A DNA stretch of 64,000 nt, taken from contig NZ_QZEX01000001.1 in the NCBI RefSeq assembly GCF_003646465.1, positions 124,001 to 188,000 of the forward strand, given 5' to 3'. A program made the translations under genes and the position numbers. This DNA is from Chachezhania antarctica (lineage in GTDB: Bacteria > Pseudomonadota > Alphaproteobacteria > Rhodobacterales > Rhodobacteraceae). The notes under the pieces are model-generated. The model saw nothing but the letters and a program-made list of their open reading frames with translations, was not told the origin of the DNA and did no database searches. Below, one piece after another: positions 1 through 8,454 of this stretch. Position 1 is the first letter of the stretch; each line of letters opens with the position of its first letter.

Positions 1-230
1 TAATCGTCCTGCTTCCATTTCGGACCGCGGAAGACCTTGCCCACGTCCTTCACCGTATGGATAACGGCGGACATTTCGTTGCTGATCATAAAGGCGCCGA
101 CGGCCGCGCCGCCGATCATCATCATCTCGAAAGGCAGGGATTTCAGGATGATGCCCAACTTGCCGCCGGCCAGGATGTACCCGCCGAAGACCATCACGAA
201 AATCACGACTATGCCGATGATGCCGATCAT
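1..230 (-). CDS. motA: Flagellar stator protein MotA (3' end outside window)
   Basis: Only the first 76 codons are present; the gene runs off the left edge. MotA is the proton-channel stator subunit that, with MotB, drives flagellar rotation from the inner membrane. The visible N-terminus begins MIGIIGIVVIFVMVFGGYIL, a membrane helix, and is followed by a glycine-rich second hydrophobic stretch (MMMIGGAAVGAFMIS) typical of MotA. It lies 75 bases downstream of the motE-like gene on the same strand, as expected for a fliL-x-motE-motA unit in Rhodobacterales. The family call is firm; length and C-terminal residues cannot be judged. Confidence 0.88.
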   Translation of the reverse strand, partial: MIGIIGIVVIFVMVFGGYILAGGKLGIILKSLPFEMMMIGGAAVGAFMISNEMSAVIHTVKDVGKVFRGPKWKQDD

Positions 231-305
231 ACGACGGGTTCCTCACATCGTTCTCTGACTGCAGGGTGCAGTAGAATGGCTTAAGAAAGGTTCACCTCGG
301 GCGCG

Positions 306-920
306 TTATTCCGTCGGCGCTCTTGCATTCCGCCCGGCCAGGACGACGCTGATCGTGTAGGCGGTCTGCGGATCCATCCCCGCCAAGATCCCCGCGGCCG
401 CTTCCGGCTTCATCCGCGACAGGAAACCGGCCGCGAATTCGGCATCCATCTGCGAGAAGAGTTGCGCCGACTGCTTGGGCTTCATCTGCTCATAGACCGA
501 TGTCAGGCGGGCGATATCGTCCTCCGACGCGGTTTCGGCCAGCGAGAGCGTGGCGGTCAGCCGTTCCTCGGCCGCGACCATCGCGTCGATCTTTTCCCGC
601 ACCGAGCGTTCGGCGATGGCAAGCGCCTTCATCCTGTCCTCGATCTGGAGCTCGCGTTTCTCCAGCGCCCGTTCGCGGGCCTGCAGTGCGGCGATCATCG
701 GACCGACGTCTTCGGACGCGACCGCCCGTCCGCCGGTATCGCCGCCGCCCGACTCGCCGGTCGTCGAAGCGCCCGACCGGACCTCTGCCAGGGCGGGGCC
801 CGCTTCGGTGCCAACCCGCAGGACCGCCGACGAAATCAACAGAAGGGACAGCATCACCAGCGCGCCGCGGCGGCCGACCGCCGGGCGTTTCGCGCGCGTC
901 TTGTCCTTGCCCTTGCTCAT
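306..920 (-). CDS. MotE-like flagellar protein with MgtE-N/FliG-type C-terminal fold
   Basis: 204 residues. After a basic N-terminus there is one membrane helix (about residues 18-38), a variable linker, a long charged coiled coil (about 80-135), and a C-terminal helical segment containing the signature MKPKQSAQLFSQMD and repeated FLSRM/ILAGMD units. That layout matches the COG3334 MotE family, in which the Sinorhizobium protein is a periplasmic chaperone for MotC; the C-terminal domain resembles the superhelical domain of MgtE and FliG. It overlaps the upstream gene by four bases (ATGA), so translation is probably coupled. Position between fliL and motA supports a stator-related role, but a precise function here is inference. 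Confidence 0.75.
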   Translation of the reverse strand: MSKGKDKTRAKRPAVGRRGALVMLSLLLISSAVLRVGTEAGPALAEVRSGASTTGESGGGDTGGRAVASEDVGPMIAALQARERALEKRELQIEDRMKALAIAERSVREKIDAMVAAEERLTATLSLAETASEDDIARLTSVYEQMKPKQSAQLFSQMDAEFAAGFLSRMKPEAAAGILAGMDPQTAYTISVVLAGRNARAPTE

Positions 921-1363
921 TGCGCCACCCGACGTGCGGCGCTGTCATGGCGGACAAACATGGGGCCGGTGGAGTCCGCCGCGTCCGGGGCCGGATCCGA
1001 GGGCGGAGCGGCCTTGACCGGCGCCTCGGGGGCGCGGGCCTGTTGCGGCGCGGCCGCCGGTTGCGCGCCCGATCCGGCCATGGGCACGTCGTGCATCGAC
1101 GCCATCATCAGCTCCAGCCGCTGGGCCACCGATTCGGCCCGTTCGGTCAGGGCTTCCAGTGCCGCGGACGATCCTTCAGACGAGTTCTGCGCCACTTCCA
1201 GCGCCTTGTTCAGGTGATCGACCTGCGACGAAAGCACCGCGACCGCGCCGCCGACGCCCTTTTCCAGGTCGTTGAACCGGTTCAGGCGCTGCGCGAGGAC
1301 GTAGCAATAGAACCCCGCACCAAGTGCCCCTGCCACCAGCAGAATGTCTGCAACAAGTTCCAT
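917..1363 (-). CDS. Uncharacterised flagellar-cluster membrane protein
   Basis: 148 residues, not recognised as a named family. It has one N-terminal membrane helix (about residues 5-24, starting MELVADILLVAGALGAGFYC), a heptad-like charged region (about 30-90) and a proline/alanine-rich tail. It sits between fliL and the motE-like gene, nine bases after fliL, and overlaps the latter by four bases, so it belongs to the same transcript. A small bitopic coiled-coil protein in this position suggests a stator or basal-body accessory role, but nothing in the sequence shows a mechanism. Confidence 0.65.
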   Translation of the reverse strand: MELVADILLVAGALGAGFYCYVLAQRLNRFNDLEKGVGGAVAVLSSQVDHLNKALEVAQNSSEGSSAALEALTERAESVAQRLELMMASMHDVPMAGSGAQPAAAPQQARAPEAPVKAAPPSDPAPDAADSTGPMFVRHDSAARRVAQ

Positions 1364-1372
1364 CGAACCCTC

Positions 1373-1876
1373 CTAGCTCAGCACGAAATCCATGATCAGC
1401 AGATCGCGCACCCGTTCCCGGCCCACGACGATCTGTATCCGTCGCAGCATCTGCGCCCGCATCCGCGGAAGAACCATCGGATGCTCCAGATCTCCGACTT
1501 CGAGCGCGCGCAGGTACCCGTTCAAAACGTCGATCACCCGCGGCATGACCTTTTCCACGTCGCCCTTCGCCTCCATCGGGACCTCGAGCTGGCCGCGGAA
1601 GCGCAGGTGGCGCGAACGGCCGTTGTCGACGACCGAGATCACGATCGGCTCGAGTTCCACGAAGGCGATGCCCGACAGATCCTCGCCATGATCGACCTCG
1701 GTCACTTCCTCGGCGTGGTCTGACGACCCGCCGGGAATCAGCCCCATCTGGGTGGCAAAGAATCCCCCGCCCGCCCCGACCAGCGCCAGGACGATCCAGA
1801 TGACAAACCTCATCTTTCCGGGTTTCTTGCCCTTCTCTTCCGAAGGGTCTTCCATATCAGCGGTGGCGTCCGACAT
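1373..1876 (-). CDS. fliL: Flagellar basal body-associated protein FliL
   Basis: 167 residues, normal for FliL. A cytoplasmic acidic/basic N-terminus is followed by one membrane helix (about residues 22-46, MRFVIWIVLALVGAGGG) and a periplasmic domain with the FliL pattern VELEPIVISV ... LRFRGQLEV ... VMPRVIDVLNGYLR and a final RIQIVVGRERVRDLLIMDFVLS-like segment. FliL forms rings around stator units and modulates torque. First gene of the leftward unit fliL-hypothetical-motE-like-motA and divergent from fliF, with the shared upstream region holding a candidate CtrA box. Confidence 0.88.
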   Translation of the reverse strand: MSDATADMEDPSEEKGKKPGKMRFVIWIVLALVGAGGGFFATQMGLIPGGSSDHAEEVTEVDHGEDLSGIAFVELEPIVISVVDNGRSRHLRFRGQLEVPMEAKGDVEKVMPRVIDVLNGYLRALEVGDLEHPMVLPRMRAQMLRRIQIVVGRERVRDLLIMDFVLS

Positions 1877-1922
1877 CGCTCGTTCCGTTTCTGCAACTGA
1901 GCCCCTTTCTAGCTCGGCAGAC

Positions 1923-1937
1923 CTAACCGAATGTTAA
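1923..1937. promoter_or_regulatory. Candidate CtrA-binding site between fliL and fliF
   Basis: The 119-base divergent region contains CTAA-CCGAATG-TTAA, one mismatch from the CtrA consensus TTAA-N7-TTAA. CtrA is known to control flagellar genes in Rhodobacterales. The site is 59 bases upstream of the fliF start and 47 bases upstream of the fliL start, so it could serve either unit. The match is short and could occur by chance; the call rests on context. Confidence 0.4.
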
Positions 1938-1995
1938 GTCAAACCCGCGATGTTGATCCTCGTGCCGCACAGAATGGCGGTCTTCGGAGGGTAAC

Positions 1996-3606
1996 GTGCA
2001 GCAGATCGTAACTGTCTGGACAGGGCTAGAACGGCGCAAGCAGATCGTCGTCATCCTTGCCGCCCTGGCCGTACTGGCCTCGGTGATATTCATGTCTCGA
2101 ATCGCGACGGCGCCGACGATGCGGCTTCTTTATGCGGGGCTGGAAAACAGCGCCTCGGCGGATGTGATTCGCGCGCTTGAAGGTCGGAACATAGATTACG
2201 AGGTGCGGGGCTCTTCTATCTATGTGCCGGGCCCGGACCGCGATGCGCTGCGCATTTCGCTGGCCGGCGAGGGGCTGCCCGCGACCGGTGGCAAGGGCTA
2301 CGAACTGCTCGATTCCCTCAGCGGTTTCGGCACCACCTCGCAGATGTTCGATGCCGCCTACTGGCGCGCGAAGGAAGGTGAACTGGCGCGCACGATCGTT
2401 GCCAGCCCTTATGTCACGCAGGCGCGCGTGCATATTGCCAACCCGCAATCCAGCCCGTTCCTGCGGGGCGCCGAACCCACCGCATCGGTTTCGGTCGTGC
2501 CGGCAGGGGCCAAGCTTTCGGCCGAACAGGCAAACGCGCTGCGGTTCCTCGTGGCCTCTGCCGTGGCGGGGCTCTCGGTCGACGATGTCGCGGTGATCGA
2601 CGCCAACGGCGCGGTCGTCGGCACGGACGAGGAGGGCGGCGCATCCACAACGGCCGACGCACGGTCCGATGTCCTCCGCGAACGGGTCTTGCGCCTGATC
2701 GAAGCCCATGTCGGCCGCGGCAACGCGGTGGTCGAGGTCAGCGTGGATACCGTGACCGAAGCAGAAACCATCCGCCAGCGCAGCTTCGATCCCGAGAGCC
2801 GCGTGGCGATCAGTACGGATGTCGAGGAAAGCTCCGATTCGTCCGTCAATGGCGCGGGGGACGTGACCGTCGCATCGAACTTGCCGGATGGCGAAGCATC
2901 CGAAGGCGAAGGATCGAAATCGCAGGGCACCTCCACGCGCGAGCGGGTGAATTACGAGGTATCGGAGACGGAGCGCGAAATCCGTCGCCTTCCCGGCGCA
3001 GTGAAAAGGCTGACGGTCGCCGTGCTGGTGAACGGTGTCGCGGGCGTGGACGCCTTCGAAGTCCGCCCGCCTGAAGAACTGGAATCGCTGCGGGAACTCG
3101 TCGCTTCGGCCGTGGGCTATGACGAGGAACGCGGCGATGTGATCACACTGAAAAGCATGGACCTGGCCACGGTGGATGCGGAGGGCACGCTGGCCGTGCC
3201 CGGGTTCCTCGATTCGATGCATATCGACGTGGGCGCCGTGCTGCAGCTGGCGGTTCTCGGAATCGTGGCGCTGCTTCTGGGTCTCTTCGTCGTCCGGCCG
3301 ATCCTGGCATCGGGCACAGTTATGGAGGCCGCGCCTGCCGGTGGTGGCGGCGGCGATCTTCCCGATCTGGGCGGTCTTCCCGAACTGCCCGCCTTCGACA
3401 TCGCGCCGGCCTTCCAGACCATGTCGGACGGCGGAATGGGAGGCATGGGCAGCTTCGACGGCTCGATGGGCATGGGCTCGAACGTCTCGGACGCGATCGA
3501 GGAAGTGCCGGTGGACCAGCTGCGCGAACTGATCGGAGAGCGGCAGGAAGAAACTGTCGAGATCCTGCGTAGCTGGCTGCAGGAAGGCAAGGAGAAGGCC
3601 TCATGA
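1996..3606 (+). CDS. fliF: Flagellar MS-ring protein FliF
   Basis: 536 residues. It starts at GTG with GGAGG ending five bases upstream. FliF assembles the MS ring in the inner membrane and holds the export gate and the FliG switch. Visible are an N-terminal membrane helix (about 15-33, QIVVILAALAVLASVIFMS), the YscJ/FliF ring-building region (VARTIVASPYVTQARVHIA-like segment), a low-complexity acidic/serine linker (about 270-315), a second membrane helix (about 412-434) and the FliG-binding tail (DQLRELIGERQEETVEILRS). It leads the operon fliF-fliH-like-fliN-fliP and overlaps the next gene by four bases. Confidence 0.93.
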   Translation: MQQIVTVWTGLERRKQIVVILAALAVLASVIFMSRIATAPTMRLLYAGLENSASADVIRALEGRNIDYEVRGSSIYVPGPDRDALRISLAGEGLPATGGKGYELLDSLSGFGTTSQMFDAAYWRAKEGELARTIVASPYVTQARVHIANPQSSPFLRGAEPTASVSVVPAGAKLSAEQANALRFLVASAVAGLSVDDVAVIDANGAVVGTDEEGGASTTADARSDVLRERVLRLIEAHVGRGNAVVEVSVDTVTEAETIRQRSFDPESRVAISTDVEESSDSSVNGAGDVTVASNLPDGEASEGEGSKSQGTSTRERVNYEVSETEREIRRLPGAVKRLTVAVLVNGVAGVDAFEVRPPEELESLRELVASAVGYDEERGDVITLKSMDLATVDAEGTLAVPGFLDSMHIDVGAVLQLAVLGIVALLLGLFVVRPILASGTVMEAAPAGGGGGDLPDLGGLPELPAFDIAPAFQTMSDGGMGGMGSFDGSMGMGSNVSDAIEEVPVDQLRELIGERQEETVEILRSWLQEGKEKAS

Positions 3607-4202
3607 GCATCGCACACCTGCTTGAGGATTTCGTCCCGCGGTCCGGCGGCGGCGACTCGCGGCAATTGATGAGCGACGTCGCCCTGGAAGAAGAACGCCT
3701 GGAAAGCTTCGAAAAGGGGTACTCGGCCGGATGGGAAGATGCCCTGGCGGCGCAGGCCCGCGAGGGCGAACAGCTGAAAGCCGATCTTGTCGATGGGATC
3801 GAGAAACTGAATTTTTCGTACCACGACGCGTTGCAGCAGCTTTTCGAAAAGGTCGAGCCCGTGTTCGAGGTGCTGACCCGCGCGGTTCTGCCCGAAGCGA
3901 TTGCCGAGGCCTTCGGCCCCCAGATCGTCGAGGAACTGAAGCAGATGTCACGAACCGGTGCAGAAGTGCCGCTGGTTCTGTCGGTTCCCACCGGCACCTC
4001 GGCAGCTATCCAACCGGTGCTCGAGGCCAGCGGCTTCACCGAACTGACGCTGACCGAAGACGAAACCCTAGGCCCCGCGCAGGCCAGCCTGCGCCTGGGC
4101 AATACCGCGCGCGAAGTCGACGGCGCCGGCGTGCTGGAAGCGATCCGCGACGCTGTCGACACATTCATTTACCAAACCAAGGAGGACATCCGTCATGGAT
4201 GA
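3603..4202 (+). CDS. fliH: FliH-like flagellar export regulator
   Basis: 199 residues, weakly conserved as is usual for FliH. The N-terminus is charged and helical (EEERLESFEKGYSAGWEDAL), followed by a long amphipathic region and a C-terminal alpha/beta domain with repeated acidic segments. FliH binds and restrains the export ATPase FliI and docks it on FliN. The placement, overlapping fliF by four bases and fliN by eight, is exactly that of FliH in Rhodobacterales operons. The name rests mostly on position and overall pattern, hence moderate confidence. Confidence 0.7.
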   Translation: MSIAHLLEDFVPRSGGGDSRQLMSDVALEEERLESFEKGYSAGWEDALAAQAREGEQLKADLVDGIEKLNFSYHDALQQLFEKVEPVFEVLTRAVLPEAIAEAFGPQIVEELKQMSRTGAEVPLVLSVPTGTSAAIQPVLEASGFTELTLTEDETLGPAQASLRLGNTAREVDGAGVLEAIRDAVDTFIYQTKEDIRHG

Positions 4203-4491
4203 CGCAGAGGCCACCATGCCGGGCAGCGGCGGCGCGTCGAGCCCGTTCGTTTCGGTCCCGATAGAAATCGTCGTGTCGGTCGGCAAGGCCCGGCCGCTGA
4301 TCAGGGATCTGATCAACCTCGGCGAAAACGCGGTTCTGAAGCTCGACAAGCGGGTCGAGGATCCGGTGGAGCTTTATGTCGGCGACCGCCTGGTTGCCCG
4401 CGGCCAGTTGGAGGAGCTTGACGGCGAACAAGCCGGACAGCTGGGTGTTCGCCTGACGGAAATCGCGGATCTGAAAAGCGGGCTGGGCTAG
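4195..4491 (+). CDS. fliN: Flagellar motor switch protein FliN
   Basis: 98 residues forming essentially one SpoA (surface presentation of antigens) domain: VPIEIVVSVGKARPLIRDLI, then VLKLDKRVEDPVELYVGDRLVARGQL and a final GVRLTEI strand. FliN builds the C-ring with FliM and anchors FliH-FliI. Length and motif order are normal for the short FliN type. It starts inside the end of the fliH-like gene (eight-base overlap), indicating translational coupling. Confidence 0.92.
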   Translation: MDDAEATMPGSGGASSPFVSVPIEIVVSVGKARPLIRDLINLGENAVLKLDKRVEDPVELYVGDRLVARGQLEELDGEQAGQLGVRLTEIADLKSGLG

Positions 4492-4495
4492 AACC

Positions 4496-4582
4496 ATGAC
4501 CGACCTGGCCCAGAAGGGGCACAGGCCTGACCGCGGCGCCCCGGAACGGGCGTCTGCCGGCGCAGGGCGGGATCCGGAATGA
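4496..4582 (+). CDS. Possible 28-codon leader ORF coupled to fliP
   Basis: A short open frame begins with ATG five bases after the fliN stop and ends with TGA overlapping the fliP start (ATGA). It would encode a basic, proline/alanine-rich peptide (MTDLAQKGHRPDRGAPERAS...). No recognised domain. It may be a leader that keeps ribosomes loaded for fliP, whose own ribosome-binding site is weak, or it may be untranslated spacer. The support is only the stop-start overlap. Confidence 0.25.
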   Translation: MTDLAQKGHRPDRGAPERASAGAGRDPE

Positions 4583-5406
4583 TCGCGCGGGAACTAAAGG
4601 CATTCGTCGCCCGCACGTTTTGCGATGCGGTCGCCCGGGACCCTACGGGGCGGCGGGCGCCGCCGTTGCGTCTCGCGACTGTGCTGCTGGCCCTGCTGGT
4701 GGGCTTTGCCTGCCTGCTGCCGGTGCCTGCGCTGGCGCAGGAAATGACGCTGTCACTGGGCGACGACGGCTCGATCTCGGCCCGGGCGATCCAGCTGATC
4801 GCGCTGATCACGGTGCTGAGCCTCGCCCCCGGGCTGGCCATCATGATCACCTGTTTTCCGTTCATCGTGACGGTGCTGGCGATTCTGCGGCAGGCCATCG
4901 GGTTGCAGCAATCGCCGCCCAACATGCTGATCGTCAGCCTGGCGCTGTTCCTCACCTATTTCGTGATGGAGCCCGTCTTCTCCGCCGCGTGGGAACAGGG
5001 GCTGGCGCCGCTGCTGGCCGAGGAGATCGAGGTCGAACAGGCCATGACCCTTGCGCTGGATCCGTTCCGTCTGTTCATGGCCGGGCGCGTCGAAGCGGAA
5101 ACCTTTGCCGCGATGGCCGATCTGCGGCCCGATGTGGACATCACCGCCCCCGCACCCGAGGCGCCGCTTTCGGTGCTGGTGCCAAGCTTCATGCTGTCCG
5201 AGATCTCGCGCGCCTTCCAGGTCGGCTTCCTGATCTTCCTTCCGTTCCTGATCATCGACCTTGTCGTCGCCGCCGTGCTCATGTCGATGGGGATGATGAT
5301 GGTCCCGCCCGCCATCGTGTCCCTACCGTTCAAGCTGGCCTTCTTCGTGGTTGCCGACGGATGGAGCCTTGTGGCCGGCGCATTGGTGCGAAGTTACGGG
5401 ACATAG
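4579..5406 (+). CDS. fliP: Flagellar biosynthesis protein FliP
   Basis: 275 residues. FliP is the main subunit of the flagellar type III export gate (FliPQR) in the MS ring. The mature part shows the family blocks: IQLIALITVLSLAPGLAIMI, FPFIVTVLAILRQAIG, SPPNMLIVSLALFLTYFVM and the C-terminal FQVGFLIFLPFLIIDLVV / SMGMMMVPPAIVSLPFKL. The signal sequence ends near residue 53 (ALAQ), making the N-terminus roughly 30 residues longer than in enteric FliP; an internal start is possible but no better candidate is visible. It is the last gene of the unit and is followed by a strong terminator. Confidence 0.92.
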   Translation: MIARELKAFVARTFCDAVARDPTGRRAPPLRLATVLLALLVGFACLLPVPALAQEMTLSLGDDGSISARAIQLIALITVLSLAPGLAIMITCFPFIVTVLAILRQAIGLQQSPPNMLIVSLALFLTYFVMEPVFSAAWEQGLAPLLAEEIEVEQAMTLALDPFRLFMAGRVEAETFAAMADLRPDVDITAPAPEAPLSVLVPSFMLSEISRAFQVGFLIFLPFLIIDLVVAAVLMSMGMMMVPPAIVSLPFKLAFFVVADGWSLVAGALVRSYGT

Positions 5407-5450
5407 GCGCAAGGCCCGACAGCACCGTCCGCTGGGATGCTAAGAAACGA

Positions 5451-5481
5451 AAAAGGCCTCGCCATTCTGGCGAGGCCTTTT
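5451..5481. terminator. Bidirectional Rho-independent terminator after fliP / petC
   Basis: A 13-base perfect stem, AAAAGGCCTCGCC and its complement, encloses the loop ATTCT, with runs of A and T on the two sides so that it can act in both directions. It lies between the convergent ends of fliP and petC. Confidence 0.9.
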
Positions 5482-5521
5482 CCGTGTGAATGAACCGGGC
5501 CGCCCGAAGGCGCCGCGGGGA

Positions 5522-6319
5522 TCAGGTTTTCTTCTTTTTCACAGCCGCCCAGATGGACTTGTTCGTGTAGAACAGCAGCAGCGAGAGCACGACCAGGAAG
5601 ATCACGCCGACAAAACCGGCTTCCTTGCGGGCCATCATCTTGGGTTCGGCCGTCCACATCAGGAAAGCGGCGATATCGACCGCTTCGTTGTGCAGATCGT
5701 TGGGCGAGCCGTCGGAGAACTCTACATCTTCGCCCTGCAGCGGCGGCGCCATCGAGATCCAGCCTGACGGGAACGCGGTGTTCTCGTAGAAGAGAGTCCC
5801 GGCCTGTTCCTGTTGCACACCGGTATAGCCCGTCAGCAGCGAGTAGATGTACTCCGCCCCGCCCATGCCATTGACCAGCTGCGACAGGCCGGTGCCGTAA
5901 GGCCCGTGGAACCCGGCGCGTGCCTTGGCCATCAGCGAAAGATCCGGTGCACCCACCGCCGTATTTGCCGGGAAATTATCCGACGGTAGTCCGGGACGGG
6001 TGTCTTCCAGCTCAGCGTCGTAGACTTGGAATTCGGACGCGTAGGCCCGCACCTGATCTGCCGGAAGGCCGGGGCCGTCCGTGTCGTTCAGCGTGCGGAA
6101 GGGTACGTAGCGCAGACCGTGGCAGGCGGAGCAGACCTCGGTATAGATCTGCAGGCCGCGCTGAAGCTGGTTCTGGTCGTAAACGCCGAAGGGACCTTCG
6201 AAGGAGAAGGCGATATCTTCGATATGGGCTTCCTCGCCACCGGCGGCCCAGGCAACCGGTGCCAGTCCGATCGCCAGGGCAGCCGCGGTTCCGAATGCGA
6301 GTTGCTTGAACATTTGCAT
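5522..6319 (-). CDS. petC: Cytochrome c1 of the bc1 complex
   Basis: 265 residues from the chosen start. Cytochrome c1 carries electrons from the Rieske protein to cytochrome c on the periplasmic side. It has a signal peptide ending near AWA, the haem-binding motif C-S-A-C-H at residues 63-67, and a C-terminal membrane anchor (about 235-255) followed by a lysine-rich end. The ATG at 6319 (MQMFKQLAF) was chosen because AAGGA precedes it and it clears petB by 22 bases; a longer frame back to 6373 would overlap petB. Third gene of petABC. Confidence 0.95.
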   Translation of the reverse strand: MQMFKQLAFGTAAALAIGLAPVAWAAGGEEAHIEDIAFSFEGPFGVYDQNQLQRGLQIYTEVCSACHGLRYVPFRTLNDTDGPGLPADQVRAYASEFQVYDAELEDTRPGLPSDNFPANTAVGAPDLSLMAKARAGFHGPYGTGLSQLVNGMGGAEYIYSLLTGYTGVQQEQAGTLFYENTAFPSGWISMAPPLQGEDVEFSDGSPNDLHNEAVDIAAFLMWTAEPKMMARKEAGFVGVIFLVVLSLLLFYTNKSIWAAVKKKKT

Positions 6320-6341
6320 CGTTCCTTGTCGTTCCCCCGGT

Positions 6342-7688
6342 TTATTCGGCAGGGGCCGCTTGGGTGCCGTCATCGGCCGCTTTGGATTTGGCGAGATGCG
6401 CCTCGAAATCTTCCTCGATGGTCGCAGGCACCGGATCCGGCTTCTCGATCACGCCAAGGAGCGGCAGGATGACCAGGAAGTAGGCGAACCAGTAGGCTGC
6501 CCCGATCGCAGCGAGCGAGGTATAGGGCTCCTCGGCCGGCATGGCGCCAAGCCACATCAGCAGGACGAAGTCGACCACCAGCAACGCGAACCACCAGCGG
6601 AACATCGGGCGATACCGGCCCGAACGCACGTTGGAGGTATCGAGCCACGGCACCAGCGCCATCACCAGGATAGAGCCGAACATCACCAGCACGCCCAGGA
6701 ACTTCGCATCGACGATCCCGCCCGTGATGAACGAGGCGAATTGCGAGATCCAGAGGTCGTCGGTGATGGCCCGCAGCATCGCGTAGAACGGCAGGAAGTA
6801 CCATTCGGGGACGATGTGCGCCGGCGTCACCAGCGGGTTGGCTTCGATATAGTTGTCCGGGTGCCCCAGGTAGTTGGGCATGAAGCCCACGATAGCCCAG
6901 AAGATCAGCAGGATCACCGCCAGCGCGAAGAAATCCTTGATGATGTAGTAAGGCCAGAACGGAACGGTGTCCTTCTCGGCCTCTTCCTTAGAGCCGCGGC
7001 GCACGTCGACGCCGGTGGGGTTGTTGTTGCCGGTGGTATGGAAGGCCCAGATATGCACGATCACGAGGCCCGCGATGACGAAGGGCAGCAGATAGTGCAG
7101 CGAGAAGAAGCGGTTGAGCGTGGCGTTTTCCACGGCCGGCCCACCCAGAAGCCATGTCTGCAGCGGCTCCCCGATGAAGGGAATGGCGCCGAACAGGCCG
7201 GTGATCACGGTCGCGCCCCAGAAGGACATCTGACCCCAGGGCAGAACGTAGCCCAGGAAGCCTGTGGCCATCATCAGCAGGTAGATCAGCATGCCGATGA
7301 TCCACGTGATCTCGCGCGGGGCCTTGTAGGACCCGTAATAGAGACCCCGGAAGATGTGGCAGTAGACGGCCAAGAAGAACAGCGAGGCGCCGTTCATGTG
7401 AACGTATCGCAGCATCATGCCGCCGTTCACGTTACGCATGATGTGTTCGACGGACGCGAAGGCCATGTCGACATGCGGGGTGTAATGCATCACCAGCACA
7501 ACGCCGGTGGCAATCTGGACGACCAGACAGAAGGCCAGGACGATGCCCCAGATCCACATCCAGTTCAGGTTTTTCGGTGTCGGGATCATGATCGTGTCGT
7601 AAAGCAGACCGATCACGGGCAGACGTGTCTCCACCCATTTCGAGAAGCCCGACTTCGGTTCGTAATGATCGTGCGGAATACCGGCCAT
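6342..7688 (-). CDS. petB: Cytochrome b of the bc1 complex
   Basis: 448 residues, the normal size for proteobacterial cytochrome b. It holds the two b haems and the Qo and Qi quinone sites in the inner membrane. The Qo-site motif [10 protein letters not shown] is present, as are conserved helices such as [20 protein letters not shown] and the WxxNLL-type region near the N-terminus. It follows petA after 12 bases and precedes petC, the usual fbc/petABC order. Confidence 0.97.
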   Translation of the reverse strand: MAGIPHDHYEPKSGFSKWVETRLPVIGLLYDTIMIPTPKNLNWMWIWGIVLAFCLVVQIATGVVLVMHYTPHVDMAFASVEHIMRNVNGGMMLRYVHMNGASLFFLAVYCHIFRGLYYGSYKAPREITWIIGMLIYLLMMATGFLGYVLPWGQMSFWGATVITGLFGAIPFIGEPLQTWLLGGPAVENATLNRFFSLHYLLPFVIAGLVIVHIWAFHTTGNNNPTGVDVRRGSKEEAEKDTVPFWPYYIIKDFFALAVILLIFWAIVGFMPNYLGHPDNYIEANPLVTPAHIVPEWYFLPFYAMLRAITDDLWISQFASFITGGIVDAKFLGVLVMFGSILVMALVPWLDTSNVRSGRYRPMFRWWFALLVVDFVLLMWLGAMPAEEPYTSLAAIGAAYWFAYFLVILPLLGVIEKPDPVPATIEEDFEAHLAKSKAADDGTQAAPAE

Positions 7689-7700
7689 TGTCGCGCTCCC

Positions 7701-8261
7701 TTATCCCAGAACAATCGTGGTTTCGCCATCGAAGGCGGAAACCGGAACTTCCAGGTTCCGCGGCGCAGGTCCGCGGCGAATCCGGCCGGCCGTATCGTAG
7801 TGCGACCCGTGACAGGGGCAGAACCAGCCTTCGAAATCGCCGGACCGTTCGCCCACCGGGACACAGCCCAGGTGCGTGCAGACACCGATCATCACCAGCC
7901 AGCGGCCTTCTTCGTCCAGCGTGCGATTTTCATCCGTCGCGGGCAGGCCGGGCTTGTTTTCGTTACGGTCGATGGGATCGGGCAGCGCGCTGAGTTCGAC
8001 ATCGCGCGCAAGCCTGATGTCCTCGTCAGTGCGGTGACGGATGAAGACGGGCTTGCCGCGCCATTTCACCGTAAGCTGTGTGCCTTCTGCCACACCCGAA
8101 ATGTCGACCCGGATCGACGAAAGCGCCTGAACGTCAGCCGACGGGTTCATCTGGTTGACGAGCGGCCAGATGGCTGCACCGGCAACAACAGCGCCGGCGC
8201 CGGCCGTGGCGTAATATAGAAAGTCCCGGCGATCTTCGTCGTGGTCTTCTGCGTGTGACAC
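7701..8261 (-). CDS. petA: Ubiquinol-cytochrome c reductase Rieske iron-sulfur subunit
   Basis: 186 residues. The [2Fe-2S] ligands are in the two standard boxes CTHLGC (C128, H130, C133) and CPCHGS (C148, C150, H151). The N-terminus has a twin-arginine pair ([15 protein letters not shown]) leading into a membrane anchor, consistent with Tat export of a folded cluster protein. Start: GTG at 8261 with GGAGAG upstream gives the usual short N-terminus; an alternative TTG at 8309 would add 16 residues. First gene of petABC. Confidence 0.95.
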   Translation of the reverse strand: MSHAEDHDEDRRDFLYYATAGAGAVVAGAAIWPLVNQMNPSADVQALSSIRVDISGVAEGTQLTVKWRGKPVFIRHRTDEDIRLARDVELSALPDPIDRNENKPGLPATDENRTLDEEGRWLVMIGVCTHLGCVPVGERSGDFEGWFCPCHGSHYDTAGRIRRGPAPRNLEVPVSAFDGETTIVLG

Positions 8262-8454
8262 GAGGTTTCTCTCCAATTCCGTGGCTCTTGGGAGCCTTCT
8301 TTCTCCCAACCGCTAGAGCGGAAGTGTTTCAGAGACTTCCTGTATCGACGCTGTTTTCATTCGTCCAGCGGTCAAAGCCGCGCAGGAGCCGTTTCAATCG
8401 TCGTGGTATACCAGAGCGGCAGAAGATTCAGCCGCCCCGGAGGTCTCTGTCATT

